The notes: a model not told the origin generated them from the sequence alone. A stretch of DNA of 64,000 nucleotides from an uncultured Lachnospiraceae bacterium (GCA_947589095.1 CANQBX010000012.1:1-64000), one strand, 5' to 3'; shown: positions 23,651 to 33,015, counted from the stretch's first letter. Translations and numbers: made by a program.

Positions 23651-25047
23651 TGGATGTGCTTAAGAAGGTTCCGGTCCGCGAGCAGGACCCGAAGGTGAGA
23701 GCGACGAATTTCGACGAGGTGTGTCTCGGATACAATAAAGAAGAGGCCATGGCGGAGGCGTCCCGCTGCTTAAAATGCAAGAACGCCCGCTGCATGGGCG
23801 GCTGTCCGGTGTCCATCAATATCCCCGGCTTCATCAAAGAGGTGGAGAACGGCGATTTCGAGGCGGCGGCGAAGATTATCGCCCGGTCGTCGGCACTGCC
23901 GGCGGTCTGCGGCCGTGTCTGCCCCCAGGAGACTCAGTGCGAGGGCGTCTGCGTCCGCGGCGTCAAAGGCGAACCCATCTCCATCGGCAAGCTGGAGCGG
24001 TTCGTAGCCGACTGGTCCCGGGAGAACGGCTTCGTGCCGGAAGCGCCGGAGAAGACCAACGGACACAAGGTGGCGGTCATCGGCTCCGGCCCGTCGGGAC
24101 TGACCTGCGCGGGCGATCTGGCGAAGCTGGGTTATGAAGTGACGATCTTTGAGGCGCTGCACCAGCCGGGCGGCGTGCTGATCTACGGCATTCCGGAGTT
24201 CCGTCTGCCGAAGGACACGGTTGTGAAGACGGAGATCGAGAATGTGAAGAAGCTGGGCGTGAAGATCGAGACCGATGTGGTCATCGGAAAGTCGCTGACC
24301 ATCGACGAGCTTCTGGAGGAAGAGGGCTTTGAGGCGGTCTTCATCGGCTCCGGCGCCGGACTTCCGATGTTCATGGGGATTCCCGGCGAGGAGGCCAACG
24401 GCGTATTCTCCGCCAATGAGTACCTGACAAGAAGCAATCTGATGAAAGCGTTCCGCGACGATTACGATACGCCGATCGCGGCCGGGAAGAAGGTGGCGGT
24501 CGTAGGCGGCGGCAACGTGGCCATGGATGCGGCCAGAACGGCTCTGCGGCTGGGCGCGGACGTCCATATCGTCTACCGCCGCAGCGAGGCGGAGCTTCCG
24601 GCCCGTGCCGAGGAGGTTCATCACGCGAAAGAGGAAGGCATTCAGTTTGACCTTTTGACCAATCCGACGGAGATCCTGACCGATGAGAAGGGCTGGGTCC
24701 GCGGGATGCGCTGTATCCGCATGGAACTGGGCGAGCCGGACGCGTCCGGACGGAGAAGACCGGTTCCGATTCCCGGCAGCGAGTTTGAGATGGAGCTGGA
24801 TACGGTGATCATGTCCCTGGGAACATCTCCGAATCCGCTGATCTCCAGCACCACGAAGGGCCTGGAGACCAACCGCCGCAAGTGCATCGTGGCGGAGGAA
24901 ACCACCGGCAAGACCAGCAAGGACGGCGTCTACGCCGGCGGCGACGCGGTGACCGGAGCGGCTACCGTGATCCTGGCAATGGAAGCCGGGCGCGCGGGAG
25001 CGAGAGGGATCCATGCGTATCTGTCGGGAGAGAAAGCGGAGGCGTGA
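23650..25047 (+). CDS. nfnB: NfnB / GltA-type NADPH oxidoreductase subunit
   Basis: The 465-residue protein belongs to the glutamate synthase small-subunit family. An N-terminal iron-sulfur domain carries Cys motifs CLKCKNARCMGGCP and CGRVCPQETQCEGVCVRG. Next come an FAD-binding GxGxxG (VIGSGPSGLTCAGDLAKLG) and an NADP-binding motif (VVGGGNVAMDAARTALRLGA). With NfnA it bifurcates electrons between NADH, ferredoxin and NADP+. No glutamate synthase large subunit is nearby, so the Nfn role is preferred over GltD. These proteins are often misnamed gltA. Confidence 0.9.
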   Translation: MDVLKKVPVREQDPKVRATNFDEVCLGYNKEEAMAEASRCLKCKNARCMGGCPVSINIPGFIKEVENGDFEAAAKIIARSSALPAVCGRVCPQETQCEGVCVRGVKGEPISIGKLERFVADWSRENGFVPEAPEKTNGHKVAVIGSGPSGLTCAGDLAKLGYEVTIFEALHQPGGVLIYGIPEFRLPKDTVVKTEIENVKKLGVKIETDVVIGKSLTIDELLEEEGFEAVFIGSGAGLPMFMGIPGEEANGVFSANEYLTRSNLMKAFRDDYDTPIAAGKKVAVVGGGNVAMDAARTALRLGADVHIVYRRSEAELPARAEEVHHAKEEGIQFDLLTNPTEILTDEKGWVRGMRCIRMELGEPDASGRRRPVPIPGSEFEMELDTVIMSLGTSPNPLISSTTKGLETNRRKCIVAEETTGKTSKDGVYAGGDAVTGAATVILAMEAGRAGARGIHAYLSGEKAEA

Positions 25048-25164
25048 TGATTTCGGCAACGGCTGTCGCGTGATCATTCCAGCAGCGGCTATCGCAGGAT
25101 TAATCCGGAAGTAGCCGTAGCAGGACCATTCTGACAGAGACCGTCGCGGTGGTGAAGAATTTCC

Positions 25165-25194
25165 TTGACGTAAGGCCCGGGAATATGCTATGAT
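25165..25194 (+). promoter_or_regulatory. strong promoter of the glycerol-phosphate operon
   Basis: TTGACG (25165-25170), 18-bp spacer, TATGAT (25189-25194). The start of transcription should be near 25201, leaving a leader of about 120 nt that contains the hairpin at 25227-25275. Confidence 0.7.
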
Positions 25195-25226
25195 GAATCC
25201 GGCTTAAGGAAAGAGCGGACAATGAG

Positions 25227-25275
25227 AGAGCAAGGCAGTTTGTGGGGGAGCCCATTGATTTCCTTGCTCTTTTTT
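25227..25275 (+). terminator. attenuator-like terminator in the glp leader
   Basis: AGAGCAAGG (25227-25235) pairs perfectly with CCTTGCTCT (25262-25270) and is followed by TTTTT. It lies between a strong promoter and the GlpA-like gene, so most transcripts would stop here unless antitermination occurs. In Bacillus subtilis the glpD leader is controlled in this way by GlpP with glycerol-3-phosphate; a similar control here is inference. Confidence 0.65.
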
Positions 25276-25323
25276 ATCGCATATGGAATCGCTTGTACAA
25301 GTCTGTATAAAAGGAGACCAGCT

Positions 25324-26793
25324 ATGAACAGTCAGCGATATGAGGTAGACGTTGCGGTGATCGGCGGAGGCGTGATCGGCTGTGCCATCGCCAGGGAACT
25401 GTCCAGGTACGATCTGCGGGTGTGCCTTCTGGAGCGTACGGAGGACGTCTGTTCCGGCACGTCCAAGGCCAACAGCGCGATTATCCACGCGGGATACGAC
25501 GCGGCTTCCGGTTCCCTGATGGCAAAGATGAATGTGGAGGGAAACCGGATGATGGACCGGTTGGCCGCGGATCTGGATATTCCGTTCAGGCGCAACGGTT
25601 CTATGGTGCTGTGCTTTTCCGAGGAGGATATGCCGGGTCTGCAGGAGCTTTATGTGCGCGGCGTGACAAACGGCGTACCGGGCCTGCGTATTATTTCCGG
25701 AGACGAAGCGCGGCAGATGGAGCCGAATCTGACCGATGCGGTTGCGGCGGCGCTGTACGCTCCCACCGGCGGCATCGTATGTCCGTTCAACATGACGGTC
25801 GCGCTGGCGGAGAACGCCTGCGAGAATGGGGTGGAGTTCCGCTTTCTCACGGAAGTGACGGAGATCCAGAAATACGGAGAAGGATATGAACTGACTGTGC
25901 GGGAAGCCGAAGTATCTGAGACCGGCGCTGACCGGACCATCACAGCCCGTTTTGTGGTCAACGCTGCCGGCGTCTACGCCGACCGTTTCCACAATATGGT
26001 CAGCCGCCGCAGGATCTCGATCACGCCCCGCAGGGGTACATACTGCCTGCTGGATCGGGAGGCGGGCGGCCATGTGGATAGGACTATTTTCCAGCTTCCC
26101 GGCAAATACGGCAAGGGCGTTCTGGTAACGCCTACGATCCATGGGAATCTTCTGATCGGTCCTACGGCGGCGGATATCGGGGATAAGGAAGGCACGTATA
26201 CGACGGCGGAAGAACTGGCGGAGGTGACGGCAAAATCTGCCCGCGGTGTAAAGGATATCCCGTACCGGCAGGTGATCACGTCGTTCGCCGGGCTCAGGGC
26301 GCACGAGGCGGGACATGAATTCATTCTGGGAGAGCCGGAGGACGCGCCGGGATTCTTCGACGCGGCCGGGATCGAATCGCCGGGGCTTTCCAGCGCGCCG
26401 GCTATCGGCGTGTATCTGGCGCAGATGATCGCACGGAAGGCCGGAGCATCCATGAAGGAGCATTTTATAGCGACGCGGAAGGGAATCCCCCATGTGGCGG
26501 CCATGGACCGGGAGAGCCGGGCCGCGCTGATCGCGAAGCGGCCGGATTACGGAACCATCGTCTGCCGGTGTGAGAATGTGAGCGAAGGCGAGATCGCAGA
26601 CAGCATCCGCCGTCCGCTGGGCGCCAGGTCGCTGGACGGCATCAAGCGGAGAGTGCGGCAGGGAATGGGCCGCTGCCAGGCGGGTTTCTGTACGCCCAGG
26701 ACCATGGAGATATTGTCGCGGGAGACCGGGATCCCCATGGAGAAGATCTGCAAGAACCAGCCGGGGTCGGAGATGATCACGGGCGGGGTATAA
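25324..26793 (+). CDS. glpA: GlpA-like FAD-dependent glycerol-3-phosphate dehydrogenase
   Basis: Start at 25324 follows AAAGGAGA; the longer track ORF includes the attenuator and is rejected. The 489-residue protein has an N-terminal FAD motif (VAVIGGGVIGCAIARELSRY), a DAO-type substrate domain (GRNGSMVLC-like run FRRNGSMVLCF), and a C-terminal BFD-like [2Fe-2S] domain with CRCENV and GRCQAGFCTP. This is the class that oxidises glycerol-3-phosphate to dihydroxyacetone phosphate with GlpB and an iron-sulfur partner. The next two genes supply a GlpB-like flavoprotein and a DUF1667 protein. Confidence 0.85.
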   Translation: MNSQRYEVDVAVIGGGVIGCAIARELSRYDLRVCLLERTEDVCSGTSKANSAIIHAGYDAASGSLMAKMNVEGNRMMDRLAADLDIPFRRNGSMVLCFSEEDMPGLQELYVRGVTNGVPGLRIISGDEARQMEPNLTDAVAAALYAPTGGIVCPFNMTVALAENACENGVEFRFLTEVTEIQKYGEGYELTVREAEVSETGADRTITARFVVNAAGVYADRFHNMVSRRRISITPRRGTYCLLDREAGGHVDRTIFQLPGKYGKGVLVTPTIHGNLLIGPTAADIGDKEGTYTTAEELAEVTAKSARGVKDIPYRQVITSFAGLRAHEAGHEFILGEPEDAPGFFDAAGIESPGLSSAPAIGVYLAQMIARKAGASMKEHFIATRKGIPHVAAMDRESRAALIAKRPDYGTIVCRCENVSEGEIADSIRRPLGARSLDGIKRRVRQGMGRCQAGFCTPRTMEILSRETGIPMEKICKNQPGSEMITGGV

Positions 26794-26847
26794 GAAGGAT
26801 CATCGCGGAGAAGACTGGCCTGTGCGGCGGAAAGTAGAGGATAGGAT

Positions 26848-28116
26848 ATGAGGCATCATGATATTGTGATCGTCGGCGGAGGCCCCGCGGGTCTGGCGGC
26901 GGCTGTGGCGGCGAAGAAAGCCGGGATAACGGATATACTGATCCTGGAGCGGGACAATGTACTGGGAGGCATTCTGAACCAGTGCATTCATAATGGCTTC
27001 GGGCTTCACACCTTTAAGGAAGAACTGACAGGGCCGGAATATGCGGCCAGATATATCGCCCGGGTGGAAGAGGAGCAGATTCCCTATTGCCTGAATACGA
27101 TCGTGGCGGATATCACGCGGGACCGTCAGGTCACTTACATAAACCGCGAGGAGGGCCTGGTCACGATCCGGGCGGGCGCGGTGATCCTGGCCATGGGCTG
27201 CAGGGAGCGTCCGCGCGGCGCTCTGAATACGCCGGGGTACCGTCCCGCGGGGATCTATTCGGCGGGAACCGCCCAAAGGCTTATGAACATCGAAGGTTAT
27301 CTGGTGGGAAAGGAAGCCGTGATCCTGGGCTCCGGCGACATCGGACTGATCATGGCGCGGCGCATGACGCTGGAAGGCGCGAAGGTGAAAGCGGTCGCCG
27401 AGATCATGCCTTATTCCGGTGGATTAAAGCGCAACATCGTCCAGTGTCTGGACGACTACGGGATCCCGTTAAAGCTGAGCCACACCGTAGTGAATATCCA
27501 CGGAAAGGACCGTCTGACCGGCGTGACCATCGCCGAGGTGGATGCGAATAGGAATCCGATTCCGGGAACGGAAGAATACTATTCCTGCGATACGCTGCTT
27601 CTGAGCGTGGGCCTGATCCCCGAGAATGAACTGTCGAAGGGCGCGGGCATTTCCCTGAACCGTGTCACATCAGGGCCGAATGTGAATGACCGTCTTGAGA
27701 CGGAAGCGGAAGGTATCTACGCCTGTGGCAATGTGCTCCACGTCCACGATCTGGTGGATTTCGTGTCCCAGGAGGCGGCGCTGGCCGGGCAGAATGCGGC
27801 GGAGTATGTGATGGGGCAGAACGCGGCGCAGGCGGCCGGGCATACGATCCCCCTGGTCGCGGCGGACGGCGTACGCTATACCGTTCCGCAGTTCCTGGAA
27901 ACGGCAGGTATGCGGGATTCCGTTACCGTCCGGTTCCGTGTGGCGGACGTCTACAAAGACCGGTATATTTCCGTATACTATGATGATAAACGGATTTCCC
28001 GGACGAAGAAAAAGGTTCTGGCTCCCGGAGAGATGGAGCAGGTGGTTCTGACAAAGAAGAGCCTGACGGAATATCCGCAGACGGAGCGGATCACGATCCG
28101 GACGGAGGTGGAGTGA
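26848..28116 (+). CDS. GlpB-like NAD(P)/FAD-dependent oxidoreductase
   Basis: The 422-residue protein has an FAD motif (IVIVGGGPAGLAAAVAAKKAG), a second nucleotide motif (AVILGSGDIGLIMARRMTLEGA) and a CGN-type FAD-contacting segment near the end (GIYACGNVLHVHDLVD). In the clostridial GlpA-GlpB-DUF1667 arrangement it likely passes electrons from the dehydrogenase to an acceptor. Its stop overlaps the next start (TGATG). Role is inferred from neighbours; the family itself is broad. Confidence 0.85.
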   Translation: MRHHDIVIVGGGPAGLAAAVAAKKAGITDILILERDNVLGGILNQCIHNGFGLHTFKEELTGPEYAARYIARVEEEQIPYCLNTIVADITRDRQVTYINREEGLVTIRAGAVILAMGCRERPRGALNTPGYRPAGIYSAGTAQRLMNIEGYLVGKEAVILGSGDIGLIMARRMTLEGAKVKAVAEIMPYSGGLKRNIVQCLDDYGIPLKLSHTVVNIHGKDRLTGVTIAEVDANRNPIPGTEEYYSCDTLLLSVGLIPENELSKGAGISLNRVTSGPNVNDRLETEAEGIYACGNVLHVHDLVDFVSQEAALAGQNAAEYVMGQNAAQAAGHTIPLVAADGVRYTVPQFLETAGMRDSVTVRFRVADVYKDRYISVYYDDKRISRTKKKVLAPGEMEQVVLTKKSLTEYPQTERITIRTEVE

Positions 28117-28478
28117 TGGAAGTAAGGGAAATGATCTGCATTAACTGTCCCATGGGCTGCCCGCTGACCGTAACCATGAACGGGGACAGAATAACTGTGA
28201 CAGGCAATACCTGCCCCCGGGGCGCGGATTACGCGAAGAAAGAGGTCTTAAGCCCCACGCGCATCGTCACATCCAGCGTACGGGTAAACGGAGGAACCAT
28301 CGCCAGGGTATCGGTGAAGACGAAGACCGATATTCCCAAAGGGAAGATCTTCGATGTAATGAAGGAAATCCGCGCCGCCCGTGTGGACGCACCGGTGAAA
28401 ATGGGGGATGTTGTGATTGAGGACTGCGCCGGGACCGGCGTGGAAGTGATCGCGACGAAGAGCGTCGCACGCGCGTGA
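28116..28478 (+). CDS. DUF1667 domain-containing protein
   Basis: The ATG at 28116 overlaps the upstream stop and follows GGAGGTGG; the track's GTG three bases earlier is less likely. The 120-residue protein has an N-terminal Cys cluster (CINCPMGCPL and a fourth Cys in NTCPRGADYA) that could bind an iron-sulfur centre, then the DUF1667 core (SPTRIVTSSVRV). It is the regular third partner of GlpA/GlpB-like proteins in Clostridia and is presumed to act in electron transfer. Biochemistry is not settled. Confidence 0.85.
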   Translation: MEVREMICINCPMGCPLTVTMNGDRITVTGNTCPRGADYAKKEVLSPTRIVTSSVRVNGGTIARVSVKTKTDIPKGKIFDVMKEIRAARVDAPVKMGDVVIEDCAGTGVEVIATKSVARA

Positions 28479-28583
28479 GAGTGTATTTTATGCAGGCAGT
28501 ATACAGTTTGCGATTTGGGAACAAGGCGTATCGATAAGGCGCAATGGTTTGCTTTGAAAAACATAGCAGGGAGATGATATCCG

Positions 28584-29534
28584 ATGAGCACGTTTAAGTC
28601 CGACTGTCCGGAAAATGTGGGCAGGGGGGAATTTGCATCTCAGAAAACGGACACGCCGGAAATGACGGACGACAGGATCCGGGCGGAAAAGCTGAAGGAG
28701 ATCGATCTTTTTGTACTGGACCTGGATGGAACCTTCTATCTGGGCGACCGTCTGATCGACGGCGCGCTGGATTTTGTGAATTATGTCTGGAAGAGCGGAA
28801 AGAAGATATTATTCTTTACGAACAATTCCTCCCGATCCCCGAAGGTCTATATGGAACGGCTGGCGGGGATGGGCTGTCCCATCGGCCGGGACCAGATCAT
28901 GACCTCCGGCGATGTGACGGTCGCGTATCTGAGGGAGACTTATCCGGGGAAAACCGTTTATCTGGTCGGTACGCCGGCTCTGGAGGAAAGCTTCCGGCAG
29001 GAAGGAATCTGCCTGTGGGATCCGGAAAACGCCGGACCGGCCGGCCGGATGGCCGCTTCACGGCCGGATATCGTGGTTGTCGGCTTTGATACTACGCTGA
29101 CCTATGAAAAGCTGGAGCGGGCCTGCACCTACATTCGGGAGGGAGCCGTTTTCCTGGCGACCCATCTGGATATCAACTGTCCGACCGAATACGGCTTTAT
29201 GCCGGACTGCGGCGCCATCTGCGCGGCGGTTACGCTGTCCACGGGCGCAGAGCCCAAGTATCTGGGGAAGCCGTTTAAGGAGACCGTGGATATGGTGCTT
29301 CTGAAGACCGGCGTCCGCAGGGAGAAGGTGGCGTTCGTGGGAGACCGGCTCTATACGGATGTTGCCGTAGGCGTCAGCCACGGCGCGAAAGGATTTCTGG
29401 TGCTGTCCGGGGAGACGAAGCCGGAAGACATCAAAAACTCCCAGGTAAAACCGCATGAAGTGTACGGTTCCCTGGGAGAAATGAAGCATCTTTTGTGTGG
29501 TGAGAAACCCGGTCAAAAGACTTTCGGAAAATGA
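28584..29534 (+). CDS. HAD-IIA family phosphatase (NagD/phosphoglycolate type)
   Basis: The 316-residue product has the HAD motifs DLDGTFYLGD (nucleophile and acid Asp), FFTNNSSRSP (motif II Thr/Ser with the NagD-type NNS) and GDRLYTDVAVG (motif IV). A polar N-terminal extension of about 35 residues precedes the domain. HAD-IIA enzymes include glycerol-3-phosphate, phosphoglycolate and p-nitrophenyl phosphatases. Its place after the glycerol-3-phosphate oxidation genes favours glycerol-3-phosphate or a related triose phosphate as substrate, but this is inference. Confidence 0.88.
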   Translation: MSTFKSDCPENVGRGEFASQKTDTPEMTDDRIRAEKLKEIDLFVLDLDGTFYLGDRLIDGALDFVNYVWKSGKKILFFTNNSSRSPKVYMERLAGMGCPIGRDQIMTSGDVTVAYLRETYPGKTVYLVGTPALEESFRQEGICLWDPENAGPAGRMAASRPDIVVVGFDTTLTYEKLERACTYIREGAVFLATHLDINCPTEYGFMPDCGAICAAVTLSTGAEPKYLGKPFKETVDMVLLKTGVRREKVAFVGDRLYTDVAVGVSHGAKGFLVLSGETKPEDIKNSQVKPHEVYGSLGEMKHLLCGEKPGQKTFGK

Positions 29535-29640
29535 CGCACTCACATCTGGTGTATGACGCAGATACTGCTATCCGGTAGGATACTTCTGATCGGCAAAAAC
29601 AGCAAAAATGTGTCTGAAGTGGATAGCAACACGGGAACGG

Positions 29641-30702
29641 TTATACGGCCCTGGCCGCGCCGGAACTGCCGCCTACGACCAGACGGCTTTGGTATTCCAG
29701 CCGGTGGATCGTGCCGGACTGCGCCTCAAACGGCTGCTTTTCCATCTTTTCTGCAAGAAGGCGGATGCTGCTTCGTCCGCGTTCCACGATGGCGTGTTCC
29801 ACGGTCGTCAGCTCCATGCCGTGGAACCGGGACGGATAGATATTGTCAAAGCCGCAGAGGCTGATATCCTCCGGAATCCGGCGGCCCTCGTCAATCAGCG
29901 CCTCCCGGACGCCGTAAGCCACCATATCGTTGATGGCCACCATGGCGGTCACCTCCGGACTTTCATCCAGGCAGCGCTTGGCCAGCGAATAGCCCACCTC
30001 ATGCTCCACGTCGATCACATGCAGTTCCTGTTCCGAAGACACATCCTCGCTGAAGATGGTCACACTTCCGGAAGGGCAGGACTGGTGGTATTCATCCTGA
30101 AGCCCCATGCAGCGCTTTATCCGTGAGGAATGCTCTTCATTCAGCGTTGTGGACAGATACGCGATGTGTTTGTGGCCCATACCGATCAGATGGGAAGCCA
30201 TCATACGGCCGGCCTCGTAATTATTGACATCCACCGTATCGATCTTGATGTCGATGGAACGGTCCCCGACCGTGACCATCGGTACCTGAAGGCTGGCCTC
30301 CTCGGCAAGCGGCGGCTGCTGCGGGATCATCGCGAAGATCACGCCGGCCACCATCTTCTCTTTCGCCAGTTCCAGCGCCTCGCGTTCGGCCTCCTTGTCC
30401 CAGTAGGTGGTGTAGATCAGGCTGGAAAATCCGCGCAGGCGCGCTTCCTGCTCCATACTCTGGACCAGGGTGGCGTAGTAGGGATTCATCATGGATGGAC
30501 AAATGATCAGGATCAGCTGACGCTGGTTTCGATGCGGAGTACGGTGCTTCTGCACATAACCGAGCTCCTGGCTGGCATTGTTAACATTCTGAACCGTTTC
30601 TTCCGAAAAACGGGAAAGGTTGCGGCCGTTTAAGATCATAGAAACACAGGCGGTCGACACGCCCGCCTTGTCGGCAACTTGTTTGATTGTAACTTTTTTC
30701 AT
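29641..30702 (-). CDS. LacI-family transcriptional regulator
   Basis: The start at 30702 (MKKVTIKQVADKAG) follows AGGGGGAAA; the track's upstream ATG is less likely. The 353-residue protein has an N-terminal LacI helix-turn-helix (VADKAGVSTACVSMILNGR) and a periplasmic-binding-protein-type effector domain ending with a Ser/Gly/Ala tail. It lies between the glycerol-phosphate operon (convergent) and a divergent glycerophosphodiesterase gene, which it may regulate. The effector is unknown. Confidence 0.9.
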   Translation of the reverse strand: MKKVTIKQVADKAGVSTACVSMILNGRNLSRFSEETVQNVNNASQELGYVQKHRTPHRNQRQLILIICPSMMNPYYATLVQSMEQEARLRGFSSLIYTTYWDKEAEREALELAKEKMVAGVIFAMIPQQPPLAEEASLQVPMVTVGDRSIDIKIDTVDVNNYEAGRMMASHLIGMGHKHIAYLSTTLNEEHSSRIKRCMGLQDEYHQSCPSGSVTIFSEDVSSEQELHVIDVEHEVGYSLAKRCLDESPEVTAMVAINDMVAYGVREALIDEGRRIPEDISLCGFDNIYPSRFHGMELTTVEHAIVERGRSSIRLLAEKMEKQPFEAQSGTIHRLEYQSRLVVGGSSGAARAV

Positions 30703-30756
30703 ACATTTCCCCCTGCTGATATGGTAGGCGGTTGACAAAGCTTCTACTCATTATTT

Positions 30757-30785
30757 ATTGTAACATTTTTTCAACGTAATATCAA
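30757..30785 (-). promoter_or_regulatory. promoter of the LacI-family gene
   Basis: On the minus strand TTGATA (30780-30785), 17-bp spacer, TACAAT (30757-30762), about 55 bp before the start. A less certain plus-strand candidate for the divergent gene is TTGACG (30817-30822) with TAAGTT 18 bp downstream. Confidence 0.5.
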
Positions 30786-30954
30786 GTAAAATGAATGAAA
30801 AGTCCGGCCTAATATATTGACGAAATATCATAATATATGGTAAGTTATGTATACAAAGAAAATATATTTGGCGGAGTATTGTGGAATCCATGCAAATTGA
30901 TGCTGAAATATCAAAAAGTTCAATAGATAATTTTAACCAAAGGAGATTGCGGCA

Positions 30955-31683
30955 ATGAAAGTGATTGCACACAGAGGTTACAGCGGAAAGTATCCGGAGA
31001 ACACGATGCTGGCGTTTGAGAAGGCCGTAGAGGCCGGATGCGACGAGATTGAACTGGACGTCCATATAACGAAGGACGGGCAGGTGGTGGTCTGCCATGA
31101 CGAAGTGCTGGGCCGGACGGTAGACGGCGCGGGTCCGGTGAAGGATCATACGTATGAGGAACTGCGGCAGATGAATGCGGCCAGGCTGTATCCGCAGCTG
31201 ACTGAGTTCGAGAGGATTCCGCTGTTTGAGGAATACTGCGCATGGGCGGCAGGACAGAATATTTCCACGAACGTGGAGCTGAAGACCGGATTCTATTATT
31301 ATGAGGAGATCGAGGAGAAGACGGCGGAGATCGTGAAGCGGTACGGCCTGCAGGCCCGCATGATGTTCTCTTCGTTCAATCACGTGAGCCTTCTGCGGAT
31401 GAAGCAGCTGCTGCCGGAATGCGAGTGCGGCGCGCTGATCAGCCGTTTCGGTATGGGCAACGCGGGATACTACTGCAATCGGTATGGGTTCGAGTGCTAT
31501 CATCCGGATCATACGGGCGTGACGGACGAGATTCTGGAAAGCTGCCGCCGGTACGGAATCCGTATCAATGCCTGGACGGTCAATGATATGGAGGATCTGG
31601 CGAAGGCTTATGAAAGAGGGTACGCGGGAGTGATCACCAATTATCCGCTGGAGTGCAGAGAGTGGCTTAGTAAGAAGGAGTAA
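30955..31683 (+). CDS. glycerophosphodiester phosphodiesterase
   Basis: The 242-residue cytoplasmic protein starts after AAAGGAGA. It shows the GDPD signatures IAHRGYSGKYPENTMLAF (catalytic His, Glu), EIELDVHITKDGQVVVCHDE (metal Glu/Asp and second His) and a C-terminal NAWTVNDMEDL. It splits glycerophosphodiesters into an alcohol and glycerol-3-phosphate, which would feed the nearby GlpA-like enzyme. UgpQ-like in length. It is divergent from the LacI regulator. Confidence 0.93.
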   Translation: MKVIAHRGYSGKYPENTMLAFEKAVEAGCDEIELDVHITKDGQVVVCHDEVLGRTVDGAGPVKDHTYEELRQMNAARLYPQLTEFERIPLFEEYCAWAAGQNISTNVELKTGFYYYEEIEEKTAEIVKRYGLQARMMFSSFNHVSLLRMKQLLPECECGALISRFGMGNAGYYCNRYGFECYHPDHTGVTDEILESCRRYGIRINAWTVNDMEDLAKAYERGYAGVITNYPLECREWLSKKE

Positions 31684-31690
31684 TGTAATT

Positions 31691-31752
31691 CGGACAGCGC
31701 GCCGCCGGTGCCTGTTTTTGTGGGTTGATAGGATGCGGACAGCGCGCCGCCG
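31691..31752 (+). repeat. pair of 17-nt direct repeats
   Basis: CGGACAGCGCGCCGCCG occurs at 31691-31707 and again, identically, at 31736-31752, 45 bp apart, in the gap between the phosphodiesterase gene and deoB. Confidence 0.7.
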
Positions 31753-31774
31753 ACGTGCTGACACGATTTAAAAA

Positions 31775-31802
31775 GGCGGTCTTCTGTTGGAGGAAGACCG
31801 CC
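31775..31802 (-). terminator. hairpin before deoB, terminator-like on the minus strand
   Basis: GGCGGTCTTC (31775-31784) pairs perfectly with GAAGACCGCC (31793-31802). A run of A precedes it, so only a minus-strand transcript would see stem plus T-run. No minus-strand gene ends here. On the plus strand it would sit in the deoB leader 22 bp before the start. Confidence 0.4.
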
Positions 31803-31824
31803 GTCTACAAAGAAGGGAGAAGAA

Positions 31825-33015
31825 ATGGGAAAATATCGTCGCATTTTTGTAGTCGTCATCGATTCTTTAGGCATCGGCGCCATGCCTAATGCCGCGGAGT
31901 ACGGCGACGCCGGGACGGATACGCTGGGGCATATCGATGAGAGGATGGCAACCTTTGCAATTCCGAATCTGGCAAAATTGGGTATGGCCAATCTCCATCC
32001 GCTGATTCATGTGGCGGCAGCGGAGAAGCCGCTGGGCCGTTACGCCAGGCTTTTTGAGGCCAGCGTGGGCAAGGACACGATGACCGGCCACTGGGAGATG
32101 ATGGGACTTCATATCACGAAGCCGTTCAAGACCTTTACGGACACCGGGTTCCCGCAGGAGCTTCTGGATGAACTGACCCGCCGCACGGGACATAAGATCG
32201 TGGGAAATAAGGCGGCCAGCGGCACGGAGATCCTGGATGAACTGGGCGAGCATGAAATCGCGACCGGCGACATGATCGTCTATACATCGGCGGATTCAGT
32301 GCTGCAGATCTGTGGCAATGAGGAGACCTTCGGTCTGCAGGAGCTGTACCGGTGCTGCGAGATCGCCAGAGAACTGACGATGAAGGACGAGTGGAAGGTG
32401 GGCCGCGTCATCGCGAGACCCTATGTGGGCAAAAAGAAAGGCGAATTCAAGCGCACCTCCAACCGGCACGACTATGCGCTCAAGCCCTATGGCAAGACGG
32501 CGCTGGATGCACTGAAGGCGGCCGGCTTCGATGTGATCAGTGTGGGCAAGATCCGGGATATTTTTGATGGTGAAGGTATTACGGAGGCGTATAAGTCCAA
32601 GAGCAGCGTACACGGCATGGAGCAGACTATCGAGATCGCAGATAAGGATTTTCATGGACTTTGCTTCGTGAATCTGGTAGATTTCGACGCGTTGTGGGGG
32701 CACAGGAGAGATCCGATCGGCTACGGTCAGGAACTGGAGCGGTTCGATGTGAAGCTGGGCGAGCTGCTGCCGAAGCTTAAGGAGGACGATCTGCTGATCA
32801 TAACCGCCGACCACGGCAACGATCCGACCCACACGGGGACGGATCATACGAAGGAAACGGTGCCGTTTTTGGCGTATTCGCCATCCATGGCAGACGGCGG
32901 GGCTCTGCCGGATCAGGATACATTCGCGGTGATCGGAGCCACGGTGGCGGATAACTTCGGCGTGAAGATGCCGGAGGGGTGCATCGGGGAGTCGATCCTT
33001 GAGATGGTTGAGTAG
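31825..33015 (+). CDS. deoB: phosphopentomutase
   Basis: The 396-residue protein matches DeoB in length and motifs: [19 protein letters not shown] with metal-binding Asp residues, [11 protein letters not shown] carrying the phosphorylated Thr, and [18 protein letters not shown] with metal-binding Asp/His. It interconverts ribose-1-phosphate (or deoxyribose-1-phosphate) and the 5-phosphate in nucleoside salvage. GAAGGGAGAAG precedes the ATG. No nucleoside phosphorylase lies next to it; pyrimidine biosynthesis genes follow a few kilobases downstream. Confidence 0.96.
   Translation: MGKYRRIFVVVIDSLGIGAMPNAAEYGDAGTDTLGHIDERMATFAIPNLAKLGMANLHPLIHVAAAEKPLGRYARLFEASVGKDTMTGHWEMMGLHITKPFKTFTDTGFPQELLDELTRRTGHKIVGNKAASGTEILDELGEHEIATGDMIVYTSADSVLQICGNEETFGLQELYRCCEIARELTMKDEWKVGRVIARPYVGKKKGEFKRTSNRHDYALKPYGKTALDALKAAGFDVISVGKIRDIFDGEGITEAYKSKSSVHGMEQTIEIADKDFHGLCFVNLVDFDALWGHRRDPIGYGQELERFDVKLGELLPKLKEDDLLIITADHGNDPTHTGTDHTKETVPFLAYSPSMADGGALPDQDTFAVIGATVADNFGVKMPEGCIGESILEMVE

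Noticed and set aside
23770-25077. 435-residue minus-strand ORF opposite nfnB
   Set aside because: Shadow of a strongly conserved gene; Arg/His/Leu-rich translation without motifs.
25204-26493. 429-residue minus-strand ORF opposite the GlpA-like gene
   Set aside because: Shadow frame; the plus strand carries FAD and iron-sulfur motifs and a matching promoter.
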